A DNA stretch of 64,000 nt from AAA164-E04 sp014239995 (lineage in GTDB: Bacteria > Verrucomicrobiota > Verrucomicrobiia > Limisphaerales > AAA164-E04), in contig JAQWLM010000071.1 of NCBI GenBank assembly GCA_029247315.1, positions 14,122 through 78,121 on the forward strand. The letters are read 5' to 3'. The notes beneath the pieces are model-generated. The model had not been told where the DNA came from. It did not search any database and worked only from the letters and a program-made list of their open reading frames with translations. Every line of letters begins with the position of its first letter. The first letter of the stretch is position 1. A program made the translations under genes and the position numbers. Of this stretch, positions 1-9,658 are shown piece by piece.

Positions 1-2
1 GC

Positions 3-368
3 ATGGACCTATTCCCGACACTCTGTGAGCTTGCTTCGGTGCATCCAACGCGCGCCATCGACGGCGTGTCTCTTTTGCCTGCGTTGTTAGGCGAGAAAAG
101 CCCACACCAAACCCGAGATATGGTTTGGGTCAGACGTGAGGGTAACATGCAATATCAGGGACGTGATTATTATGCTTTTCGTCGGGGGGATTGGAAACTG
201 CTCCAGAATTCGCCCTTTGCGCCTTATGAACTGTATAACCTTCGATCGGACCCTATGGAACAACACAACATGGCGCGCAAGGAGAAGGGGATTCATCGCG
301 TCATGGTCAGGGGCTTGATGGATCACTTACAAAATGCAGGCCGTATTTCATGGCAGAAACGTCCATGA
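3..368 (+). CDS. Sulfatase, C-terminal part (gene cut by window edge)
   Basis: This is the last 121 residues of an arylsulfatase-family protein. The frame is open to the left edge, so the catalytic N-terminal half with the formylglycine motif lies outside and the ATG at 3 is not the real start. Recognisable family landmarks are DGVSLLPALLG, which follows the active-site region in sulfatases, RRGDWKLL, and ELYNLRSDPMEQHNMA, the usual C-terminal signature. Such enzymes remove sulfate esters from polysaccharides or glycolipids, usually in the periplasm. That would suit the cytochrome/DUF1501 loci further along, but the substrate cannot be read from this fragment. Confidence 0.85.
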   Translation: MDLFPTLCELASVHPTRAIDGVSLLPALLGEKSPHQTRDMVWVRREGNMQYQGRDYYAFRRGDWKLLQNSPFAPYELYNLRSDPMEQHNMARKEKGIHRVMVRGLMDHLQNAGRISWQKRP

Positions 369-424
369 ACCTTTTGATCCATAATCTGTTTGGCGATCAT
401 TACCCGCATTGAACTAACCTGAAC

Positions 425-949
425 ATGCACTGGATTATCAAAGAAACTGCTGGGGCGATCCTGTTGCTTGGGGCGATTATTTACCTGCCAGTCATATTCT
501 CAAATTACTGGGCACCTAAATCCATACCTTTTCGCCCAGATGTTTCGCGGCAGTCGATGATCAAAGTCTTTCCTAGTGATCCGGAAACGCGTCAGAACAT
601 CGTTCGTTCCCTTTCGGCGCAACTCAAAGCATTGCGCCGGGGGGCTTTTGAGGAAGCCTACCGCAGTTCGTCCCAAGGGATTCGTCATGCAATTCCTCTA
701 TCGGAATTTGAGCGCATGGTGAGGATACGCTTTGAACCTATGCTGCAATTCGAGGCAATTGAAATCAGTAAAGTTTTCGATGATGGGAAACAAGGTGTCA
801 TTCAGGTGCGTCTTAGTCGTGACGGTATTCCGACAGCCATCTACTCCTATATCATGATGCTTGAAGGAAAAGAGTGGCGGGTTGGAGGGGTACTTCCTGA
901 GAGAGTCAATGTTGATGACAACATATCTTCCCTGCAAAATACGCCATGA
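425..949 (+). CDS. DUF4864-like membrane-anchored protein
   Basis: A 174-residue protein with one N-terminal hydrophobic segment (about residues 8-26, ETAGAILLLGAIIYLPVIF) and a soluble remainder. The soluble part resembles DUF4864: a helix with QLKALRRGAFEEAYRSSS, then a strand-rich part ending GKEWRVGGVLPE. The function of this family is unknown; its fold is of the NTF2-like type in related proteins. The gene follows the sulfatase by about 55 bases and may be co-transcribed. It converges on ligA. The family call rests on pattern resemblance only. Confidence 0.6.
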   Translation: MHWIIKETAGAILLLGAIIYLPVIFSNYWAPKSIPFRPDVSRQSMIKVFPSDPETRQNIVRSLSAQLKALRRGAFEEAYRSSSQGIRHAIPLSEFERMVRIRFEPMLQFEAIEISKVFDDGKQGVIQVRLSRDGIPTAIYSYIMMLEGKEWRVGGVLPERVNVDDNISSLQNTP

Positions 950-1017
950 TGATCATTCGTAAGCGGTGGGTTTGATTTCAATCGTGCTTGTTTTTGCGTG
1001 ATATCCTACACATCCAT

Positions 1018-3072
1018 TCATCCCTCCCCTTTTTCCAGCCAATCGAGAAGCTGAGCTTCGGTGATCACCTTGATCTTTAATTTTTTGGCTTTTTCCAGCT
1101 TGGAACCTGCGCTTTCTCCAGCGAGTAAAAAATTGGTTTTCTTACTCACATTCCCCGATACTTTACCTCCGGCAAATTCAATTTTTTCAGAGGCTTCCTT
1201 TCGAGAGAGACTTGGAAGGGTACCACTCAGAACCCATGTTGTATCATGTAGCAGATCATTGTCGGTCTTGATGTGTCTCTGTTGGTAGAGGATGGATTCC
1301 ATTTTTAATCCGACTTTCTCAAGGCGATGTATCAAGTGATGGTTGCGTGCATCTGTAAACCAGTCCACGACGCTTCTGGCAATGGTTTCGCCGACATCCT
1401 CGAGTGCGACGAGGTTACCCACATCGCAATGCATGAGTTCGTGCATGGATGGATACTCCCTTGCCAAGGCTTTGGCCACTCCAGAACCGACATGCAAGAT
1501 ACCCAGGCCGAACAAAACGCGCCACAGATCTCTGGACTTGGAACCCGCAAGTCCTTCCATGAATTTTTTGGCGGATTTGTTGCCCATCCGGTCGAGTGAG
1601 GCAATTTCTTCTTGTTTGAGGTGATATAACTCCGATACATCCAATGCGAGCCCCTTCGCGACCAGTTGGTCGATGAGTACGGTGCCTCCCCCCTCAATAT
1701 CCATAGCCTTCCTTGAACACCAATGTTCAAGTCGACCCCGAACCTGTGCGGGGCAATCTGTGTTGGGGCAACGCCAAATCGAGCCGATAGTGCCAGAAGA
1801 TTCAAATTTGACAGCCTTGGACTGACACTCTGGACACGTATCTGGAAATTCAAAAATTTTGGAGTCTTTGGGTCTTTTTTCCAGGACTACATGTACGACA
1901 GCAGGTATGATTTCACCTGCCTTTTCAATGATGACCGAGTCCTTTTCCCGTATATCCTTGCGTTTAATTTCATCAGCGTTGTGCAAGGTGGCTCGGCTTA
2001 CTTTGGAACCACTCACCAGGACGGATTCCAGTTCAGCGACCGGAGTGATGGCTCCGGTGCGCCCTACCTGCACAAAAATGCGCTTCAGTCGGGTTTCCGC
2101 CTGCTCTGCGGGGAATTTATAGGCAATGGCCCAACGGGGTGCTTTAGCTGTTGCTCCAAGCTCCTCTCGGAGATGCATGTCATTTAATTTGATAACAGCT
2201 CCGTCGGTCTCGTAGTCCAGCGTGTGGCGTAGTACTTCCAGTTTTTCGAGAATGTTAAACAGAGAAGAGGCATCTTGACAGGTCCAGTATTTTGCAGGCA
2301 CGGGTAAGCCAATATCCTCGAAGTATTGGAGCAGTCCTGATTGTTTGCTCGGAAAGTAATCGGGTATGGGGCTGACTTCCCCCAGGCCGTAAATGGCGAT
2401 GTCCAAGGGACGTTTGGCGACGATGACTGGATCCAGTAATTTCAAGGAACCTGCTGTTGCGTTGCGTGGATTTGCAAATGGCTCATCACCCCCCCTTGTG
2501 CGCTGTGTATTTAATCGCAGGAAACCTGGTTTGGTCATGAAGACTTCGCCACGCACCTCGAGTACGGACGGCAACTGGCCACCCTCACCGTCTAATTCAA
2601 ACGGGAGGTTTCGCAGTGTCTTGAGATTATTTGTGATGTCGTCGCCTGTGGTTCCGTCTCCCCGAGTGGCACCTTGTACCAGTTTTCCATGTTCATACCG
2701 CAGGTTGACCGCGACACCATCAATCTTGGGTTCAACCGTCCAGCCAAGTAAATGGTCTGGTAGTTGTTTCTGAACACGCGTTAAAAAGGCGGCCAGTGCA
2801 TCGCGTGAGTAGGTGTTGTCCAGGCTCATCATTGGAACTGCATGTATGATGGATGCAAAACTTTCCAGTGGGCTTCCCCCCACTTTCTGGGTCGGGGAAT
2901 CTCTTTCAATGTATTCTGGGTAGAGGGCCTCGATATTTACCAGTTCGTTGTAAAGACGGTCATACTCATGGTCCGTGATACTCGGATCCGCCAGGACATA
3001 ATATGCGTAATTATGCCGGCGCAGGTTTGCACATAAATCACGGAGTCTTATCTGAGCCTCTTTCTTGGTCAT
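1018..3072 (-). CDS. ligA: NAD-dependent DNA ligase LigA
   Basis: Full-length (684 residues) bacterial DNA ligase, which seals nicks during replication and repair using NAD+. The adenylation motif KIDG lies at residues 116-119 with Lys116 as the AMP acceptor. The N-terminal Ia domain carries the NAD-binding YYVLADPSITDHEYD region. The four-cysteine zinc finger is visible as CPECQSKAV followed by CPNTDCPAQ. Helix-hairpin-helix repeats follow, and a C-terminal BRCT domain (WVLSGTLPSLSRKEASEKIE) completes the family order. The ATG at 3072 gives the usual N-terminus. It is the last gene of the minus-strand run mutS, cyclase, phosphodiesterase, ligA; the 59-base gap before it allows co-transcription, but no shared function beyond mutS is implied. 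Confidence 0.98.
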   Translation of the reverse strand: MTKKEAQIRLRDLCANLRRHNYAYYVLADPSITDHEYDRLYNELVNIEALYPEYIERDSPTQKVGGSPLESFASIIHAVPMMSLDNTYSRDALAAFLTRVQKQLPDHLLGWTVEPKIDGVAVNLRYEHGKLVQGATRGDGTTGDDITNNLKTLRNLPFELDGEGGQLPSVLEVRGEVFMTKPGFLRLNTQRTRGGDEPFANPRNATAGSLKLLDPVIVAKRPLDIAIYGLGEVSPIPDYFPSKQSGLLQYFEDIGLPVPAKYWTCQDASSLFNILEKLEVLRHTLDYETDGAVIKLNDMHLREELGATAKAPRWAIAYKFPAEQAETRLKRIFVQVGRTGAITPVAELESVLVSGSKVSRATLHNADEIKRKDIREKDSVIIEKAGEIIPAVVHVVLEKRPKDSKIFEFPDTCPECQSKAVKFESSGTIGSIWRCPNTDCPAQVRGRLEHWCSRKAMDIEGGGTVLIDQLVAKGLALDVSELYHLKQEEIASLDRMGNKSAKKFMEGLAGSKSRDLWRVLFGLGILHVGSGVAKALAREYPSMHELMHCDVGNLVALEDVGETIARSVVDWFTDARNHHLIHRLEKVGLKMESILYQQRHIKTDNDLLHDTTWVLSGTLPSLSRKEASEKIEFAGGKVSGNVSKKTNFLLAGESAGSKLEKAKKLKIKVITEAQLLDWLEKGEG

Positions 3073-3131
3073 CTAGGTTCAAAGTTCATGGGGTTCTGTA
3101 TGATGGCAAAAAATGAATCTAAAAGGCTTTA

Positions 3132-4532
3132 CTACATACATAAAACCGACTCTATGCAGGCGGCAACGGCTGTGGAATCAATGCTTTTGGCATCGGGCAG
3201 CATATCCGATTCGCCTGTAACCATGACAGGAAAGTGACGTTCATTTGCGGGTCGGGTCCCATGGGAGCCTTTCACAAGTGTCGCATCCAGCGGGATGACA
3301 TCCATTAACATTCGGAATCCAAGTTTTTTTAGAAGAAGCCGTTTGGCGATGGCTAATCGGGGAAACGACAGTGTTGGGTCGAGAAAGAGTTCCACCGGGT
3401 CGTAGCCGGGTTTGCGATGAATATCCACACAGCGTGCGAAATCTGGAGCACGGCAATCTTCCATCCAATAGTAATAGGTAAACCAAGCCCAGTCCTTTGA
3501 AAAAGCAACCAGGTCACCCGAGCGCTCATGGTCCAGCCCTTGCACCTTTTTATCGTGAATGTCCCACACCCAATCGATACCCTCGGCGGCTTCAAGGACC
3601 TGTCTGACCGCATGTGTTTTTCCTGGATCGTTGATATAAATGTGAGCCACTTGGTGGTCAGCGACGGCGAACACCTTGGAGGCCCCAAAATCAATCAATT
3701 CCCGTCCCAGTTCCTCCTTGATAGTCAACCAACCTTTCTTTCTGAATAACCGGTTCAGATGGATGGGTTTGTTAACCGGGGTAATACCGTATTCCGACAA
3801 AAGCATCACGCTTACCCCACTTGCCTCAAGAAAATCACATAGATCGCCGACGATTGTGTCAATGCGGCTAAGGTCCTCTCCCACACGAGGATGCTCAGGT
3901 CCCAGACGCTGTAGGTTGTAGTCCAGATGGGGAAGGTAGATCAGGTTGAGGGTGGGTTGATGTCTCTCCTCAATCCATTCGGCTGACTTTGCAATCCACT
4001 TGGATACGGCATCGGGTGGCCCTTGGGGTGTCTGTAAGCCTGCTGCCGGTCCCCAGAATGTTGGAAAGGGAAACTCTCCAAGTTCCTTCTTGATTGCGGG
4101 TCGGATCTCATAGGGCCAGCTATAGATATCAAAAACTTTACGCCCATCTGCTGGATACATGGGCCTTGGCGTTAGACTGAAATCAGCACTTGCGTGCATA
4201 TTATACCACCAAAAAAGTTTAGCGCAGGTGAACCCCGGTTGACTGTTTTTGAGATTTTCCCATATTTTTGGTTTTTGAACCAAGTGATTTGATTGTTTCC
4301 AGAAATGTACTTCAGCCAGGTTACGATCATACCAGCCATTGGCCACAATCCCATGTTCCGAGGGTTTACAGCCTGTCAAATAATTGGCTTGGGCGCTGCA
4401 GGTCAGCGCGGGAAGTGCGGGTCGAATGGACCTCATTCCACCTCGTTGACGCAGGCACTGGATACGAGGCATGCCCTTCTCGAGGAGGTCTTCCGTGAGT
4501 CCGACCACGTTGATCACAGCCAGACGTCTCAT
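3132..4532 (-). CDS. Alkaline phosphatase/nucleotide pyrophosphatase family protein (Ebo-type phosphodiesterase)
   Basis: A 466-residue protein of the type I phosphodiesterase superfamily. It starts directly with the metal-site strand (MRRLAVINVVGLTEDLL). The nucleophile region is PALTCSAQANYLTG, followed by PSEHGIVANGWYDR. Later metal ligands fit LPHLDYNLQRLGPEHPR, LLSEYGITPV and KGSHGTRPANERHFPVM. No signal peptide is visible. It begins 10 bases after the stop of the EboD-type cyclase, so the two are surely one transcript. In ebo clusters of cyanobacteria and other bacteria a phosphodiesterase of this kind (often labelled EboF) accompanies EboD. The pairing is the best clue to its job; the substrate is unknown. 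Confidence 0.8.
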   Translation of the reverse strand: MRRLAVINVVGLTEDLLEKGMPRIQCLRQRGGMRSIRPALPALTCSAQANYLTGCKPSEHGIVANGWYDRNLAEVHFWKQSNHLVQKPKIWENLKNSQPGFTCAKLFWWYNMHASADFSLTPRPMYPADGRKVFDIYSWPYEIRPAIKKELGEFPFPTFWGPAAGLQTPQGPPDAVSKWIAKSAEWIEERHQPTLNLIYLPHLDYNLQRLGPEHPRVGEDLSRIDTIVGDLCDFLEASGVSVMLLSEYGITPVNKPIHLNRLFRKKGWLTIKEELGRELIDFGASKVFAVADHQVAHIYINDPGKTHAVRQVLEAAEGIDWVWDIHDKKVQGLDHERSGDLVAFSKDWAWFTYYYWMEDCRAPDFARCVDIHRKPGYDPVELFLDPTLSFPRLAIAKRLLLKKLGFRMLMDVIPLDATLVKGSHGTRPANERHFPVMVTGESDMLPDAKSIDSTAVAACIESVLCM

Positions 4533-4542
4533 GGGCTAGAAC

Positions 4543-5733
4543 TTAAGGCTGAACCCGCAGGATTTTTTCAGAACGAGACTGAAACCTATCCCTTAGCATG
4601 TTCATGGCCTGCGTCATTTTAGGAAGGTTGACTTCATGTACCTCAACACCTTTTCCAATTCCTTCCAGAAGGGTGATCGTCAGCTGGCCCCCGAGGTGTT
4701 CCCTGAATTCCTCCAGGCCATTGAGCACGGTCAGGCTCCCGTCACTGCTGGTGTAATGCAGTTCATTGGAATACAACTCAAATCCCAATCGTTCCATAAG
4801 AGACAAGACACGTGAAACGGTTTCTTGTCGGAGCATGCCGATCATTCCAGCATAGATGACATCCAGGCAAATGCCAATGGCGACGGCTTCCCCGTGACGT
4901 ATTGAGTAGCTGGAGAGTTGTTCAAGTTTATGTGCGGCCCAATGGCCAAAATCCAAAGGCCTGGCTGAACCGAATTCAAAAGGATCACCGCTGTTCGCGA
5001 TATGATTCATGTGTAATTCAGCGCAGCGATAAATCAGTCGTTCCATAGCTTCTGATTCAAAGCTGGCGAGGGCATCAACGGATTGTTCGAGCTCGTGGAA
5101 GAAGTTAGCATCTCGAATCAAGGCGACTTTAACGGCCTCGGCAAAGCCCCCTCGCCTATCGCGGTCGCTGAGTCCGTGAATCCATGAATAATCATTAATC
5201 ACGGCGTAGGGCGGTGCAAATGTACCGACAAAATTCTTTTTGCCAAACGCATTGATCCCGTTTTTGACTCCCACCCCTGAGTCTGCCTGACTAAGGGTTG
5301 TCGTAGGGATGCGAATGTGTCGAACGCCCCGATGGGCGGTTGCTGCAGCTAATCCCACCATATCAAGAAGCGCTCCACCACCTACAGCGATGATATATGA
5401 ATGCCGGTCAATATGATATCGATCAATGGGCGATTGGATCTCGGAGACGTGGAAATAGGAATTTTTCACCCTTTCTCCGCCTTCTGCGATCACCGTTGGA
5501 CACACCAGATTCAGATCCTTGTGTCGATCAAAGTAGCAATGGATCATTCCTGAGAGTTCCGGATAGGCCCTGACAAGTCCGTCGTCTGCAATCACCAGTG
5601 CCTTGACCGGCTCTGATCTAAAACCCTCAGCCAATACATCGTGTAGTACCGGGTTGTCTGGTCGAAAAACGGCCTTTGTAAACAACACCCGGTGTCGGTA
5701 TGAAACCTGAACCTGACGCTCGATCTGGATCAC
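4543..5733 (-). CDS. eboD: 3-dehydroquinate synthase-like sugar-phosphate cyclase, EboD type
   Basis: A 396-residue NAD-dependent sugar-phosphate cyclase. The nucleotide-binding loop is VGGGALLDMVGLAAA and the active-site stretch is IPTTTLSQADSGVGVKNGIN followed by GKKNFVGTFAPP. Canonical AroB reads DSSVGGK there; the DSGVGVKNGIN version is what I associate with the EboD branch of the superfamily, whose product is not established. Metal ligands are likely in GGFAEAVKVALI, DFGHWAAHKLE and RHGEAVAIGI. It is coupled to the phosphodiesterase downstream and follows mutS by 81 bases. The rest of an ebo cluster (EboA, the TatD-like hydrolase, the UbiA-like prenyltransferase and the EboE protein) is not in the window. 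A true AroB function is the main alternative but less likely. Confidence 0.75.
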   Translation of the reverse strand: MIQIERQVQVSYRHRVLFTKAVFRPDNPVLHDVLAEGFRSEPVKALVIADDGLVRAYPELSGMIHCYFDRHKDLNLVCPTVIAEGGERVKNSYFHVSEIQSPIDRYHIDRHSYIIAVGGGALLDMVGLAAATAHRGVRHIRIPTTTLSQADSGVGVKNGINAFGKKNFVGTFAPPYAVINDYSWIHGLSDRDRRGGFAEAVKVALIRDANFFHELEQSVDALASFESEAMERLIYRCAELHMNHIANSGDPFEFGSARPLDFGHWAAHKLEQLSSYSIRHGEAVAIGICLDVIYAGMIGMLRQETVSRVLSLMERLGFELYSNELHYTSSDGSLTVLNGLEEFREHLGGQLTITLLEGIGKGVEVHEVNLPKMTQAMNMLRDRFQSRSEKILRVQP

Positions 5734-5814
5734 ATAACCAATTTGACTTCAAATGGAACCAAATTCCAGTCAAAAATGATACATCCTCTTCAGGGCGAGA
5801 CAAGCATTGGGATG

Positions 5815-8388
5815 TCAGGAAGACTCTGCAAAGAGGTCGAGTTGTGAACTTGGCTCGAGGTTTTTTAGTTTTTGACGTTCAGCACGCTGCTGCGTCTTCA
5901 ATTTGGCCTGACCCACGGGAGTGAGTTCGGTTTCTTCCAGATTCTCCAGGATTTGCTTGGCGCGTTGAATGACCTCCAAGGGTACGCCAGCAAGTCTGGC
6001 TACTTGAATGCCATAGCTTTTGTCGGTGCCACCAGGCAGAATTTGATGGAGAAAAACCACTTTATCATTCCATTCCTTGACCGCGACATTGTAGTTGCGG
6101 ACCCGATCAAGCTTGCGAGAGAGCTCCGTTAATTCGTGGTAGTGTGTCGCAAAAAGAGTTTTGGCACCCACTTGATTGTGGAGGTATTCTACGATGGACC
6201 AAGCCAGGCTCAACCCATCAAATGTGCTCGTACCTCTGCCGATTTCATCCAAGATAACAAGGCTTTTGTAGGTGGCATTGTTCAAAATGTTAGCTGTCTC
6301 AGTCATCTCGACCATAAAAGTGGATTGGCCACGCGACAAATCATCGCTCGCGCCAATGCGGGTAAAAATCCTATCCATGACGCCTATGGTTGCGGCGTCT
6401 GCTGGGATGAAGGAACCTGCATGAGCAAGGATTGCAAGCAAGGCTGTTTGACGTATGTAGGTGCTTTTCCCAGCCATGTTAGGGCCGGTAATAAGTGCGA
6501 TTTGTTCTTTTCCTTGATCCAAGGCGCAATCGTTGGGGACAAACCGTTCGCCTTGGACAGTTTGTTCGAGCACTGGATGTCTTCCCTGCGTGATGCTGCA
6601 TTCGCCTCCTTGTGTCATCGTGGGACAGCAATAATCATGCATGCGGGCAAGCTCTGCAAAGGAACTGAGGACATCAATGTCAGCGATGGTGGTGGAAGTT
6701 TCCTGAATACGCTTTAATTCCATCAATACTTTTTCACGTATTCCCTGGTAGAGTTCATATTCCAGCGCTACCGCACGTTCCTCAGCTCCAAGAATTTTGC
6801 CTTCAACCTCCTTAAGTGATTCAGTAATGAATCTTTCGCCATTTGCGATGGTCTGTTTTCGGTGATAATGCACCGGTACCTTGTCAAGGTGTGTTCTGGT
6901 AATTTCAATGAAATAGCCAAAAACGGAATTGAATCGTACCTTGAGCGATGGTATCTGCGTGGATTCAATTTGTTCTGCCTGAAATTTTGCGATCCAAGTC
7001 TTGCCTTCTTTTTTTGCCTTGTGAATTTCGTCGAGTTCAGGACTGAATCCCTCTCGTATCAGATTTCCTTCCTTCAAGATCGCTGAAGGTTCATCGACAA
7101 TGGATTTTCCAATGAGGTTTACAATATCAGGAAGAGGGTGAAGACCTGCCTCCAGTCGTTCCAGTAGAGAAGGGGTGTCATCCGTGGAATCCTCGGCATG
7201 GATTGCCAAACGTGGTTCAAAGATTTCAGGAGAAGACCTGATCAAGGTCAGTAGTTCAAGGAGTTTTGGTATATTTTCTAGCCCAGCTTTCAGTGTATTC
7301 AGATCCCTGGCATTTCCTGATCCGCTACTGAGGCGGCTCAGGGTACGCTCCAGATCGCGAATGTATTTGAGCGAATCTCTAAGGTTACTCAAGGAAATCG
7401 GATTCTGAATCCAGGCATTCACGGCCTCTTGGCGTTGTTGGATTCCTTTCAAGTCTGCCAGAGGACGCGTGAGCCATTCTTTAAGTTTTCGAGCACCCAT
7501 CGGAGTGACGGTCTCGTTGAGTGCCTTAAAAACACTAGTGGATGAGGCGTCTTTATTTCCGGGGTCGACTATCTCCAAATGTCTCAAGGTCACGGCATCT
7601 AAAATCAGAAATGCTGCGGGTTCATAACATGAAAGCTGTGTCAGATGCTGTACATCTCTTCTGAGTTGGTGAATTAGGTAATGCAATATACCTCCGGCAG
7701 CTCCGATGGCACTTATCTTGTCCTTCAGGCCAAATCCATCCAGTGATTTTACTTTAAAATGGTCGAGTAAGGTGAAAAGTGCAGTATCCGTCTGAAAAAC
7801 CCAGTCATCGTATTCACTGATGACAACTTTTTGATTGGAAACCAGGTTTTTGAGGTGATCGTTCTCGGCCGGAATCACAACCTCTGAAGCTTGGATGCGT
7901 TGGAGTTCCGTTTCCACACCCAGTTCTGACGAGAGTTCCATTGTAACGAAAGTGCCTGTCGTTAAGTCAATGTATGCAATTCCATAAGAGTTCGCCTCCT
8001 GATAAAGTCCCGCAAGGTAGTTGTGAGATTCAGCTAGCAGTAATTTATCATCGAAGTGGGTGCCTGGACTCAGGATTTGGGTCACAGCACGTCGGACCAG
8101 CTTACCCGGTTTAGCCACTTCAACTTGGTCACATATTGCAACTTTGCGACCTGCTTCCAGGATTTTTGAGATGTAATTGGATGCCGCATGGTAGGGTATA
8201 CCACACATTGGAGTTGATCCACGTTTGGTGAGTGCGACATTGAGGATGCCTGCTCCCGTTTGAGCATCCTCAAAAAACATTTCGTAAAAGTCACCTAACC
8301 GAAAGAGTAGCAGCGTCTCAGGAGGCATCTCTGCTTTAATGCCCCTATACTGCTCCATCATCGGTGTTGAAGCTTTGGATTTGGCCAT
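5815..8388 (-). CDS. mutS: DNA mismatch repair protein MutS
   Basis: An 857-residue MutS of normal length. The N-terminal mismatch-recognition domain holds the FYEMF motif (Phe-x-Glu) near residue 32. Connector, core and clamp domains follow, then the ABC-type ATPase with Walker A GPNMAGKST near residue 635, the SRGQSTFMVEMTE signature region and Walker B SLVILDEIGRGTSTFDG. The C-terminal part carries the usual short dimerisation tail. The ATG at 8388 sits just upstream of the mismatch domain (TPMMEQYRGIKAEMP), as in other MutS proteins. No mutL is in the window. The genes downstream on the same strand (cyclase, phosphodiesterase, ligA) have short gaps and may share its transcript. Confidence 0.98.
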   Translation of the reverse strand: MAKSKASTPMMEQYRGIKAEMPPETLLLFRLGDFYEMFFEDAQTGAGILNVALTKRGSTPMCGIPYHAASNYISKILEAGRKVAICDQVEVAKPGKLVRRAVTQILSPGTHFDDKLLLAESHNYLAGLYQEANSYGIAYIDLTTGTFVTMELSSELGVETELQRIQASEVVIPAENDHLKNLVSNQKVVISEYDDWVFQTDTALFTLLDHFKVKSLDGFGLKDKISAIGAAGGILHYLIHQLRRDVQHLTQLSCYEPAAFLILDAVTLRHLEIVDPGNKDASSTSVFKALNETVTPMGARKLKEWLTRPLADLKGIQQRQEAVNAWIQNPISLSNLRDSLKYIRDLERTLSRLSSGSGNARDLNTLKAGLENIPKLLELLTLIRSSPEIFEPRLAIHAEDSTDDTPSLLERLEAGLHPLPDIVNLIGKSIVDEPSAILKEGNLIREGFSPELDEIHKAKKEGKTWIAKFQAEQIESTQIPSLKVRFNSVFGYFIEITRTHLDKVPVHYHRKQTIANGERFITESLKEVEGKILGAEERAVALEYELYQGIREKVLMELKRIQETSTTIADIDVLSSFAELARMHDYCCPTMTQGGECSITQGRHPVLEQTVQGERFVPNDCALDQGKEQIALITGPNMAGKSTYIRQTALLAILAHAGSFIPADAATIGVMDRIFTRIGASDDLSRGQSTFMVEMTETANILNNATYKSLVILDEIGRGTSTFDGLSLAWSIVEYLHNQVGAKTLFATHYHELTELSRKLDRVRNYNVAVKEWNDKVVFLHQILPGGTDKSYGIQVARLAGVPLEVIQRAKQILENLEETELTPVGQAKLKTQQRAERQKLKNLEPSSQLDLFAESS

Positions 8389-8420
8389 TTGCTAAAACGT
8401 TTTTGAAAAAACAAGGCATG

Positions 8421-8451
8421 AAAAAAGGGTGTGAGGCTAAACCTCACACCC
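8421..8451 (-). terminator. Rho-independent terminator after the PEP-CTERM gene
   Basis: On the minus strand the sequence is GGGTGTGAGG, loop TTTAG, CCTCACACCC, then six T residues. The 10-bp stem is perfect and the U-tract follows at once. It lies 37 bases past the PEP-CTERM stop and ahead of mutS, so it separates the two transcripts. Confidence 0.9.
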
Positions 8452-8487
8452 TGAAAATCATCAAATATGATGGAGTTGTATCCTCGG

Positions 8488-9159
8488 CTATTTCTTTCTT
8501 CGGATGAATCCGTAGCCGAGCAGAGATCCCAAGCCCATCAAGGCTAAGGTAGTTGTTCCTGGTTCCGGAACTATTCCAACTATGTTGGCAGCAAGGTTTG
8601 CGGTCGTAAGTGGGATTGTCTTGAGCGCCCAGTCACCACCGTTATCAACCCAGAGATCGTCAAAGCTGGTTCCCAGTTCAGGTGGGTTGCGGATAAGGAG
8701 TCCTACGTCCTGAGTGGCGCCCAGGTTTGCGAACTCAATGGTAAATGTGAATGCATTGTCTGGTATGACCACGGCTAATCCGGTGACTTCAACGGTCTTG
8801 TAGTCAGCTTGCAGGTTGAAGGGAGGGCTTTCGTATAGGAGCGTGGAAGGTGATGCTACACCATTAAAGAGTTCACCATCGTTGGCCCTGAAACGTAATA
8901 CTGCATCGCCAGTCGCCTCAGACGAAAAATACTCAAATCTGAATTCGGTCACCGTCGTGCCTCCACCGGTCACATTAAAGAATTCTACCTGATCGCCAAA
9001 CTCGGTCTCATTGTCGGCTGGAGCGTAGGATCCCAAAGTAGGATCTGACGTATTACTGTAAAGAATTTGGCTATCCTGTGCCTGTACCGCAGACACTGAT
9101 GCAATCGCACATATTAACCCTTTGATCGCGTTTAATTTAGTTCTCATATTCGCATTCAT
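8488..9159 (-). CDS. PEP-CTERM sorting domain protein
   Basis: A 223-residue exported protein. The N-terminus is a signal peptide (about residues 1-28, ending SAVQA|Q). The middle is strand-rich and acidic, with no recognised enzymatic motif. The C-terminus is a complete PEP-CTERM tripartite signal: VPEPGT, a hydrophobic segment TLALMGLGSLLGYGF and the basic end IRRKK. Proteins with this tail are processed by an exosortase and end up at the surface or in exopolymer; no exosortase is present in the window. The gene stands alone, with its own terminator. Its exact role is unknown. Confidence 0.9.
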   Translation of the reverse strand: MNANMRTKLNAIKGLICAIASVSAVQAQDSQILYSNTSDPTLGSYAPADNETEFGDQVEFFNVTGGGTTVTEFRFEYFSSEATGDAVLRFRANDGELFNGVASPSTLLYESPPFNLQADYKTVEVTGLAVVIPDNAFTFTIEFANLGATQDVGLLIRNPPELGTSFDDLWVDNGGDWALKTIPLTTANLAANIVGIVPEPGTTTLALMGLGSLLGYGFIRRKK

Positions 9160-9658
9160 CTTACCGATTGATGATTTTACTTCATGTAAGGAACATACAC
9201 CTAGACTTCCCTAACCTCCCCGATATTACTATGGGTTACCTCTTTGTCAAGAAGGAAAACGGCCTAATCACCTCACAATTCTCTTGTTTGAGTAACAGAG
9301 CCGACCCCGTAAAAATCTTGTTTAGTCTCCACGCTCCTCTACAAGAAGTCAAATCAAATTATCGACAATACCCCTCCAAAATTTTCTCAGGAAAAATGTG
9401 AAATGGTGAAATTCCTGGCCAGATGCAGTTCATTTTAGATCCGACTGGGGGTTGGGTCTCAGCACAGACGCTGTCGTTGCTTTAGTATCAGTTACTTAAG
9501 ACGAGTTTTAACGGAACATCGATTCTGGGCCATTCCAAGGCTTTGTCATGAATTTAAACGAATCATCAACCTATGCTTTTCAGAATGTTGAGTCTGTCCG
9601 GACTAAAAAGCTGCTTGTCTGGAAACTTAAAAAAGTCGAATTTGTAATCAAAAGGCTT
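9160..9658. other. Gene-free stretch between two minus-strand genes
   Basis: About 500 bases that should hold the promoter of the PEP-CTERM gene and the 3' end of the next minus-strand transcript. I see no RNA gene, no convincing terminator and no conserved coding sequence. A 39-codon open frame on the plus strand (9548-9667) has no supporting ribosome site and is treated as chance. Confidence 0.5.
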
